A DNA stretch of 16,865 nucleotides from Lachnospiraceae bacterium (GTDB lineage Bacteria > Bacillota_A > Clostridia > Lachnospirales > Lachnospiraceae): positions 1 to 16,865 of the forward strand of contig JAFZQP010000034.1 of NCBI GenBank assembly GCA_017620345.1, in the 5' to 3' direction. Both the position numbers and the translations under genes were made by a program. The notes under the pieces are model-generated. The model ran no database searches, had not been told where the DNA came from, and saw nothing but the letters and a program-made list of their open reading frames with translations. This document shows positions 1 through 5,555 of the stretch, piece by piece; positions within the stretch are counted from its first letter, which is position 1; every line of letters begins with the position of its first letter.

Positions 1-76
1 AACCTGTCACGAATGTATTTCCGCAGTTGCAGGTTACGGTAGCCTGATGATATGCGGGATGTATTCCTTCCTTCAT
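1..76 (-). CDS. rpmE: 50S ribosomal protein L31, N-terminal part (runs off the left edge)
   Basis: Only the first 25 codons are present; the gene continues past the left edge. The translation begins MKEGIHPAYH and continues into a CNCGNTF segment, the characteristic start of bacterial L31. L31 is a small protein of the 50S subunit that contributes to a bridge between the subunits. The CxC pair (residues 16 and 18) marks it as the zinc-binding C+ type rather than the zinc-free paralogue made under zinc starvation; the second Cys pair is outside the window. An AGGTGA-type ribosome-binding site at 85-90 lies 8 nt before the ATG at 74-76. It has its own promoter in the gap behind the HD-GYP gene. 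In many Clostridia rpmE directly follows rho; here two other genes lie between them. Confidence 0.93.
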   Translation of the reverse strand, partial: MKEGIHPAYHQATVTCNCGNTFVTG

Positions 77-120
77 AATTAATTCACCTCACTAGTATTA
101 CGATTACAAACAGTATGAAG

Positions 121-149
121 ATTATAACTCAAGCTGTTTATGTACGCAA
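121..149 (-). promoter_or_regulatory. Predicted sigma-A promoter of rpmE
   Basis: On the minus strand a perfect -10 box TATAAT (121-126) is preceded at 17 bp by TTGCGT (144-149), a 3/6 match to the -35 consensus. The start of transcription would be near 114, giving a leader of about 38 nt that carries the rpmE ribosome-binding site. The HD-GYP stop codon lies just upstream at 161-163 and no terminator hairpin is seen there, so read-through from the HD-GYP gene is also possible. Confidence 0.6.
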
Positions 150-160
150 GTATTTTTTTA

Positions 161-1429
161 TCAGTGGCGCCTGTCATTTTCAATGAAGACTTCGCCGCTG
201 TTTATCATATCTATCATAATCTGTGCTATTGCCGGATCAAACTGCGTACCCTTATTCTTTTCAAGTTCCGACAGGATCACGTCTCTTGACAGATGATTCC
301 TGTAACATCTGTCCGAATTCATGGCGTCCATGGCATCCGCAACTCCGATTATCCTGGCCACAAGCGGGATGTCATTGCCGGCAAGTCCCTTCATATAGCC
401 GGTGCCGTCATACCTTTCGTGATGATACAGAGCTCCATCCCTTATTGTATCTATTGCGGTAAAATCCTTTAAGATGGTGTCACCGTTTATCGTATGAGTC
501 TTCATGACCTCAAATTCCTCACCGGACAGTTTCCCAGGCTTGTTAAGTATAGCCTCGGGTATGGCAAGCTTCCCACAGTCATGCATCAGCCCTATATAAC
601 CGATATCCCTGATCTCCTCCTTGCTCATACCGAGCTTCTCGGCTATCTTCTGCGAATAATAGGAGACTCTGGCACTATGGCCTTTTGTGTATTTATCCTT
701 TGTATCGATAAAGTTCGCAAAAGTGCTCATCGTCTGAGATATCACGTTATCCATTTTTTCTTCATTCCTTATGTAATTATCTTCACGTACCGAATAGATG
801 GCAAAGGCGATGACCGATGTGACCCATGCCACGAGAAGTACCATTATCACCCAGAACAGAAAATACTTTGTGATCGGTTTATATCTGCATCCGACAAATA
901 CCACATCCGTAAAATCCATGAGTTCCCGGGAGATCATGACCGCGCCGAACGTTGCGGAATCCCCGGCAAGGATCCTTTCTATCCTGTTATCGGGAGTAAA
1001 GAAAATGGAATCACTTTTTTTATCGTATTCCCATTCACCGTTCCAGTAACTGTCAATGGTGATATTCCGCTCCGGAACAGTGATCAGAAGGCTCCAGTTC
1101 ACTATGTCGTATGTGGACAGATTGGTGATCGTGTTATCATACTGCGCCCCGTATGTCTGAAGAGGTACTCCCGGATCGTTGACCCAGTGTTTGGATATCT
1201 CTACGGAATACACATAATCCTCTTCAGCACCGACCGATCCGTCATTTGTACCCTGAGTGCTCGGGGTGCCGTCATCGGTAAGTTCCCTTGCCTGAAGATG
1301 ATACTGAAACGGAGTATTAAGGTCATGTACTACTTTCAAATGCAGTGCAGTCAGACCTGCCAGCAGGATGACAAGCGATATAACTATGATCAATACGCCG
1401 ATCTTACGGCTTTTTCGCCATTTGCGCAT
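161..1429 (-). CDS. Membrane-anchored HD-GYP domain protein (probable c-di-GMP phosphodiesterase) with CBM2-like outer domain
   Basis: The likely role is hydrolysis of cyclic di-GMP in the cytoplasm, controlled by an extracytoplasmic domain. Numbered from the ATG at 1429 (422 aa): a basic start, membrane helix about 10-32, outer domain about 33-188, second helix about 189-213, then HD-GYP about 235-415. Visible metal-site motifs are H251, the HD pair H283-D284 followed by GK (K287), and H336-H337 with DGTGY at 341-345. The signature normally reads GYP and here reads GYM. The outer domain has W112, W129 and W133 plus a late G-S-x-TFG stretch, like a family 2 carbohydrate-binding module. A longer reading frame opens at 1474, but the start at 1429 has GGAG 6 nt upstream, and the best promoter would initiate at about 1470, inside that longer frame. 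The gene lies between divergent DUF4153 and rpmE. Family call is firm; substrate and sensor ligand are inferred. Confidence 0.88.
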   Translation of the reverse strand: MRKWRKSRKIGVLIIVISLVILLAGLTALHLKVVHDLNTPFQYHLQARELTDDGTPSTQGTNDGSVGAEEDYVYSVEISKHWVNDPGVPLQTYGAQYDNTITNLSTYDIVNWSLLITVPERNITIDSYWNGEWEYDKKSDSIFFTPDNRIERILAGDSATFGAVMISRELMDFTDVVFVGCRYKPITKYFLFWVIMVLLVAWVTSVIAFAIYSVREDNYIRNEEKMDNVISQTMSTFANFIDTKDKYTKGHSARVSYYSQKIAEKLGMSKEEIRDIGYIGLMHDCGKLAIPEAILNKPGKLSGEEFEVMKTHTINGDTILKDFTAIDTIRDGALYHHERYDGTGYMKGLAGNDIPLVARIIGVADAMDAMNSDRCYRNHLSRDVILSELEKNKGTQFDPAIAQIMIDMINSGEVFIENDRRH

Positions 1430-1476
1430 GTTTTTCTCCATTCGTTGATCTGCAGTCACATTGCGACTGCCCATAC

Positions 1477-1506
1477 ATTATAAGAGTTTTCATACTGTAA
1501 AATCAA
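1477..1506 (-). promoter_or_regulatory. Predicted promoter of the HD-GYP gene
   Basis: Minus-strand TATAAT at 1477-1482 lies 18 bp from TTGATT at 1501-1506 (4/6 to consensus). Predicted initiation is near 1470, so the upstream in-frame ATG at 1472-1474 would fall outside the transcript and the ATG at 1429, which has a ribosome-binding site, would be the first good start. The box sits back to back with the promoter of the divergent gene. Confidence 0.6.
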
Positions 1507-1524
1507 TATAAAATATTGTATAAT
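1496..1524 (+). promoter_or_regulatory. Predicted promoter of the DUF4153-like gene
   Basis: A perfect plus-strand TATAAT at 1519-1524, preceded by TG, lies 34 nt before the ATG at 1558. The -35 region is poor (TGTAAA at 1496-1501, 3/6). The ribosome-binding site AAAGGAG is at 1545-1551, 6 nt before the start. The -35 areas of this promoter and the minus-strand HD-GYP promoter overlap, so the two genes may compete or share a regulator. Confidence 0.55.
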
Positions 1525-1557
1525 CTGCCATGGCTGTTGCCGTGAAAGGAGTTAACC

Positions 1558-3348
1558 ATGGAAAAATTCAAATTTATAATAAAGAAAGCCTTTTCTTATC
1601 CGGCGATGCTTCGCAGCACTCACCCCGTCACTGCCGTATCGATCATGACCGCTACGATACTCATCGCATTTTATTCATTGATCGAGAGCATAAACGGTTT
1701 CGATATCAGTGACAATGACATGATAAATATCATCCTTTATCTCGGAGAGTCAGTCGCCTTTTTTTCAACGTTCGCTTTATGTCTGGAAAGCATACGACCG
1801 AAGTGGTCAACTGCTGTAAGATCCGCCATATATGCGTTATTCGGCATTCTTTCACTTATAATGGGCTTTATAGGAAAGTTCGACAGAAGCCATACAGATA
1901 ATCCGTTCTTAGTGGTCCTTCGCAGGATCGAGGATCTTCTCGGGCAATACACAGTAACAGCATTTACTGTAGGGCTTGTAGCGGTCGCGCTCATACTCGC
2001 TCTTTATTTTTCGTACAGCCACGACATCGATCAGAGATTCAACGATCATGTACTTAACGCAAGCTCAAGCCTGTTCTTTACATCAATAATCTACGGCGTC
2101 ATCCAGATCGGTGTACTGTTTCTGACGGCAATAGTATCGGCTCTTCTCTATGATGGTGCGTTTGAGTATCTTCTTCCGATAATCGTTCTGATCAACGGTC
2201 TGTTCTATGTTCCCGCTGCGATCATCGCCATGATCCGCAGTAACGAACGTGCAAACATGTTCATACAGGTGCTTGTAAGATATATACTTCTCATTCTTGT
2301 ATCCATTGCATATATCATAATATACATCTATATGTTAAAGCTCGTGTTCACGCTGTCAGTCCCATCAAATTCCGTATATGCGATACTGACCTCGCTGTTT
2401 GTGATCTCGATGCTCGTAGCATATATGTGTACATCATTTGAGCAGGACGGGTTCCTTCAGAAGATAGCATATAACATGCCTCTTATCTTTTCTCCGTTCA
2501 TTTTAATGCAGTGCTACACAGTCATTGTCCGTATCGGTCAATACGGAGTCACTCCGAAAAGATACTTCGGCATCGTTTTCATTGTATTTGAGGCGGTCTA
2601 TATCATTCTCTATACCCTGTCCCTTAAAAAAGATCATGAGATCGCAGGCAGGAATCTCCTGCTCGTGATCTGCGGTTTTGTCATATTTGCAGTATTCCTT
2701 CCGGGCATAAACGCAAGAGCACTTTCCGCAACGCTTGCGAAACATACCGTATCTTCATATATTGCCAAAACAAACAATGGCGATGCCTTATCAGACAGTG
2801 AATATATGAGGACGAATGCGGCATATGATTTTCTGAATAACAGTTATTTCAGGAACAGCCGGACCGCCGGATACCTTGCCGACATGACCGACGACATGGT
2901 AAGCGAGCTTAGGAACAAAGCCGGCGAAGCTGCCGCAAATGAACGTGAAAAAACAAAAGAACCGACAGAGCCTTCAAACATATGGTTCTCGTGTTCCCTT
3001 GAAGAGGTCATGGGAAGCGGCTACGTGGACATAAGCATGTATAAGGGAATGCAGCATGTATCAATAGGTGATACGAGCCTTGGCGATGATGGCCATGCGG
3101 ATCTTACGAATATGATGGTCCTTGATCAGACTGTGGATCTTTCCGGTTACTGCAGCTCCATGATCGAACCGTTCATGCAGTATGAAAACGATATCATATC
3201 CTGGGATGACTACATTAAGGCCGCAACACCGCTCGGATGCATCGATATAAACGAAAATGCCCGCCTCTATATAACAGATGCGGACATTACGCTTGAAAAT
3301 TCCGTTCCGGTGAACGCGTCGATCGAGGGGTATGTGTTTACAAGGTGA
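1558..3348 (+). CDS. DUF4153-like polytopic membrane protein
   Basis: A 596-residue integral membrane protein of unknown function. About eleven hydrophobic segments span residues 25-385, for example 25-43, 57-77, 86-105, 134-152, 172-195, 205-225, 239-262, 270-290, 309-328, 340-357 and 368-386. The QYGVTPKRY stretch at 328-336, between two late helices, matches the conserved YGxTxxRY motif I associate with DUF4153/DUF4173 proteins. The last 200 residues are hydrophilic, contain an AANEREKTKEP low-complexity stretch, and probably fold as a soluble domain. The start has an ideal AAAGGAG site. It is transcribed alone, divergent from the HD-GYP gene, and its stop codon lies 4 nt before a hairpin cluster separating it from rho. 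No function can be read from the sequence. Confidence 0.8.
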   Translation: MEKFKFIIKKAFSYPAMLRSTHPVTAVSIMTATILIAFYSLIESINGFDISDNDMINIILYLGESVAFFSTFALCLESIRPKWSTAVRSAIYALFGILSLIMGFIGKFDRSHTDNPFLVVLRRIEDLLGQYTVTAFTVGLVAVALILALYFSYSHDIDQRFNDHVLNASSSLFFTSIIYGVIQIGVLFLTAIVSALLYDGAFEYLLPIIVLINGLFYVPAAIIAMIRSNERANMFIQVLVRYILLILVSIAYIIIYIYMLKLVFTLSVPSNSVYAILTSLFVISMLVAYMCTSFEQDGFLQKIAYNMPLIFSPFILMQCYTVIVRIGQYGVTPKRYFGIVFIVFEAVYIILYTLSLKKDHEIAGRNLLLVICGFVIFAVFLPGINARALSATLAKHTVSSYIAKTNNGDALSDSEYMRTNAAYDFLNNSYFRNSRTAGYLADMTDDMVSELRNKAGEAAANEREKTKEPTEPSNIWFSCSLEEVMGSGYVDISMYKGMQHVSIGDTSLGDDGHADLTNMMVLDQTVDLSGYCSSMIEPFMQYENDIISWDDYIKAATPLGCIDINENARLYITDADITLENSVPVNASIEGYVFTR

Positions 3349-3351
3349 CTC

Positions 3352-3382
3352 GCCCATTTGGATCGACTTCGTCGATAGGGGC
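3352..3382. terminator. Hairpin with TTC loop downstream of the DUF4153-like gene
   Basis: The stem ATCGAC (3362-3367) / GTCGAT (3371-3376) closes a TTC loop, with an outer GCCC (3352-3355) / GGGC (3379-3382) pairing. It begins 4 nt after the stop codon of the plus-strand gene, so a transcription-ending or 3'-end-stabilising role is likely. No U-tract follows on either strand, so it is not a classic intrinsic terminator. Confidence 0.5.
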
Positions 3383-3392
3383 TCGTCGTGCA

Positions 3393-3428
3393 GTAAGGAA
3401 TCTTCCCACTTCGTGGGCCCCTCCTTAC
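3393..3428. terminator. Composite hairpin overlapping the rho stop codon
   Basis: The outer stem GTAAGGA (3393-3399) / TCCTTAC (3422-3428) and inner stem CCCAC (3405-3409) / GTGGG (3413-3417) enclose a TTC loop identical to that of the neighbouring hairpin. The 3' arm contains the rho stop codon (TAA on the minus strand, 3425-3427). Being symmetrical it can form in both converging transcripts. There is no T-run. AGGGGC (3377-3382) could instead pair with GCCCCT (3417-3422), giving a competing fold. Confidence 0.5.
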
Positions 3429-4816
3429 AGCCTTATCTTTTTAATCATCTCGACGAACTCAACGTTGTTTCTCGTGTGAACGAATATATCGAGACACTTC
3501 TCAACAGCTTCCTCGGGCTTGAGACCGTTAAATGCCTTACGAAGGACATTGATGGCTTCAAGCTCGTAGGGCTCGAGGAGCAGATCGTCACGTCTTGTTC
3601 CCGATTTCGGGATATCTATGGCAGGGAATACCCTCTTCTCCGAAAGCTTTCTGTCAAGAACCATTTCCATGTTACCGGTTCCCTTGAATTCCTCGTATAC
3701 AACATCGTCCATCTTGGATCCCGTATCGATGAGGGCTGTTGCAAGTATCGTAAGACTGCCGCCTTCACGCATGTTCCTTGCTGCTCCGAAGAACCGCTTC
3801 GGCATATGAAGGGCTGCCGGATCAAGACCACCCGAAAGTGTACGTCCGCTCGGCTGGACAGTAAGGTTATATGCTCTTGTCAGTCTTGTTATGGAATCGA
3901 GAAGTATCGTAACATCCTCGCCGTGCTCTACAAGTCTCTTTGCACGCTCGATGACCATTTCCGATACTCTCTTATGATGTTCGGGAAGTTCATCGAATGT
4001 CGAATAGATGACTTCGACCTGTTCTCCTTCGATCGATTCCTTGATATCGGTAACTTCCTCGGGACGCTCATCGATAAGAAGTATCAGAAGATGCATCTCG
4101 GGATTATTCCTGGTTATCGATTTGGCAACATCTTTAAGAAGCGTAGTCTTTCCTGCCTTGGGCGGAGAAACGATCATACCTCTCTGACCTTTTCCGACAG
4201 GGCACATCATATCCATTATGCGCATCGCTATGCTGCCCCCGGGTGTTTCAAGCACAAGCTTTTCATCCGGGAATATCGGTGTCAGGTCCTCGAAATTCTT
4301 GCGTTTGGTAGCATCCGACGGTGCCAGACCGTTAATGGACTTAACAAAAAGAAGTGCTCCGAACTTGTCATTCGGATTCTTGACCCTCATGTTACCGACT
4401 ATGATATCTCCCGTCTTGAGCCCGAATCTTCTGATCTGGCTGGGAGCAACATATACATCATCATCGCCCGGAAGATAATTCTCGCTTCGTATGAAGCCGT
4501 ATCCGTCTGCCATAACCTCGAGGATACCTCTTGCTTCCTCCCCGGAATCAAGCATCTTCTTCTCCTCGGACAGTTCGGACTCCTCTCCGACAGCTGTTCT
4601 CCTGTCATCATCTGAAAGAGCCTTCTTCGGCTTTTCCTCTCCTTCTGCCGCCTTCTCGCTTTTAGCACTGCCTGCTGAAGCCTCCTTGGCATCAAGCGCA
4701 AGCATGGCATCAACAAGTTCACTCTTTTTCATGAGTGAGATACCTTTGATATTGCGTGCCTTGGCAATATCTTTTAAAGCGGAAAGTGATAATGATTCAT
4801 ATTTTTCGCGTGTCAT
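3425..4816 (-). CDS. rho: Transcription termination factor Rho
   Basis: Rho is the hexameric RNA-dependent ATPase that loads on nascent RNA and releases RNA polymerase. Numbered from the ATG at 4816 (463 aa): Rho_N SAP-like helices about 5-42, a Lys/Glu/Ala-rich linker about 43-95, the cold-shock-type RNA-binding domain about 96-165 with the GYGFIR motif at 105-110, and a RecA-type ATPase domain from about 175. Walker A is PPKAGKTT at 218-225, an [12 protein letters not shown] segment is at 246-257, Walker B is VTILLDS at 302-308, and the Q-loop TLSGG is at 326-330. Length is ordinary apart from the linker. An AAAGGAGG site (4821-4828) 4 nt before the ATG selects this start over one 33 nt upstream. 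The gene diverges from DUF4364. Confidence 0.97.
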   Translation of the reverse strand: MTREKYESLSLSALKDIAKARNIKGISLMKKSELVDAMLALDAKEASAGSAKSEKAAEGEEKPKKALSDDDRRTAVGEESELSEEKKMLDSGEEARGILEVMADGYGFIRSENYLPGDDDVYVAPSQIRRFGLKTGDIIVGNMRVKNPNDKFGALLFVKSINGLAPSDATKRKNFEDLTPIFPDEKLVLETPGGSIAMRIMDMMCPVGKGQRGMIVSPPKAGKTTLLKDVAKSITRNNPEMHLLILLIDERPEEVTDIKESIEGEQVEVIYSTFDELPEHHKRVSEMVIERAKRLVEHGEDVTILLDSITRLTRAYNLTVQPSGRTLSGGLDPAALHMPKRFFGAARNMREGGSLTILATALIDTGSKMDDVVYEEFKGTGNMEMVLDRKLSEKRVFPAIDIPKSGTRRDDLLLEPYELEAINVLRKAFNGLKPEEAVEKCLDIFVHTRNNVEFVEMIKKIRL

Positions 4817-4826
4817 ACAGCCTCCT

Positions 4827-4855
4827 TTGACTTTTTGAATCTTAATCATTATTAT
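4827..4855 (+). promoter_or_regulatory. Promoter of the DUF4364 gene, predicted to give a leaderless mRNA
   Basis: Plus-strand TTGACT (4827-4832, 5/6) and TATTAT (4850-4855, 5/6) are separated by exactly 17 bp. Six bases after the -10 box comes the A of the ATG at 4862, which is the expected purine start point. There is no Shine-Dalgarno sequence between the -10 box and the ATG. The -35 box overlaps the rho ribosome-binding site on the other strand. Confidence 0.65.
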
Positions 4856-4856
4856 A
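4851..4856 (-). promoter_or_regulatory. Predicted -10 box of the rho promoter
   Basis: A perfect minus-strand TATAAT, placed to start transcription near 4844 with a leader of about 28 nt containing the rho ribosome-binding site. No good -35 box is seen at 16-18 bp. It overlaps the plus-strand -10 box (4850-4855) by five bases, so the two genes' polymerases would compete for the same DNA. Confidence 0.5.
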
Positions 4857-4861
4857 TAGCC

Positions 4862-5374
4862 ATGACCGAACCACAGACATTAACAAAATTAATAGTACTG
4901 TATATGCTCGACAAGGTTGATTTTCCGATAACCAAAACGCTGATATATGATTTTATCCTTGAAAAGGAATATTCCAACTATTTCACGCTCACACAGGCAA
5001 CTTTTGAACTTGCCGATGATGGTTTTATCGAATCGAGCTCAACCCACAGCTCAACATTCCTGTCTCTGACCGATAAAGGACGGGACACTCTTAAGTTCTT
5101 CCAAAATCGTATATCGGACGGTATCAAGAATGATATAAACGCTTATTTTGAGGAACATCGTATGGAGATAACAAACGAAGTCTCCGTGATCACCAACTAC
5201 TATCGCACATCATCCGGCGACTATGTGGCGGATCTTCTGGCCCGCGACAAATCTTCGGATCTGGTCGACATCAAACTCAACCTCCCTACCGAGGAGAGCG
5301 CCCGTAATGTGTGCGAACACTGGCGGGCTCAGTCATCTGATATATACTCCATACTTCTTGAAAAACTTTTGTAG
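4862..5374 (+). CDS. DUF4364 family protein (winged-helix type)
   Basis: A 170-residue protein of the Clostridia-specific DUF4364 family. The N-terminus (TEPQTLTKLIVLYMLDKV) followed by an ILEKEYSNYFTLTQA region and an LTDKGRDTL wing-like segment gives the helix-turn-helix plus wing pattern of PadR/MarR-type folds over about residues 1-80. The second half, about 85-170, is a predicted alpha/beta domain without recognised motifs. The family start aligns with the ATG at 4862; a TTG at 4835 would extend it but has no ribosome-binding site and lies between the promoter boxes. The gene diverges from rho and ends one base before the stop codon of the converging DUF4250 gene, leaving no room for a dedicated terminator. 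DNA binding is inferred from the fold; targets are unknown. Confidence 0.85.
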   Translation: MTEPQTLTKLIVLYMLDKVDFPITKTLIYDFILEKEYSNYFTLTQATFELADDGFIESSSTHSSTFLSLTDKGRDTLKFFQNRISDGIKNDINAYFEEHRMEITNEVSVITNYYRTSSGDYVADLLARDKSSDLVDIKLNLPTEESARNVCEHWRAQSSDIYSILLEKLL

Positions 5375-5375
5375 A

Positions 5376-5555
5376 TCACACGAACCTGTTAAGTCCTTCG
5401 TCGTATTCATAATCGATCGACGCCAGTTTCTTTATGATCTCATCTTTATCTATGTTAAGATCCCTGCACATATCGTCAAGATCATCATAGAAATCCCTGA
5501 GTTTCAGATTAACATAGCTTAGCAGCATAGCTGCATCTTCCGGTATCTTTTCCAT
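5376..5555 (-). CDS. DUF4250 family small protein
   Basis: A short gene of 59 codons plus stop (translation MEKIPEDAAMLLSYVNLKLR, ending NRFV). The pattern of a start with proline then MLLSYVNxKLRD, an acidic middle, and a final YEYDEGLNRFV matches the small DUF4250 family common in Clostridia. It is acidic and predicted helical with no membrane segment or Cys motif. The ATG (5553-5555) shares its A with the stop codon of the upstream beta-mannosidase gene (TGATG), so translation is probably coupled; a weak AAGGA lies about 9 nt upstream. Its stop is one base from the stop of the converging DUF4364 gene. The function of the family is unknown. Confidence 0.85.
   Translation of the reverse strand: MEKIPEDAAMLLSYVNLKLRDFYDDLDDMCRDLNIDKDEIIKKLASIDYEYDEGLNRFV

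Noticed and set aside
161..1474. Longer HD-GYP start at 1474
   Set aside because: No ribosome-binding site, and the predicted transcription start (about 1470) would exclude it; the ATG at 1429 has GGAG at 6 nt.
494..1483. A 329-codon plus-strand open frame opposite the HD-GYP gene
   Set aside because: The minus strand carries all HD-GYP motifs; the antisense product shows no recognisable domain and no start signal.
3332..4615. A 427-codon open frame on the plus strand opposite rho
   Set aside because: It lies antisense to an unmistakable rho gene, has no ribosome-binding site, and its protein is Cys/Arg/His-rich with no family resemblance; it is a codon-usage shadow.
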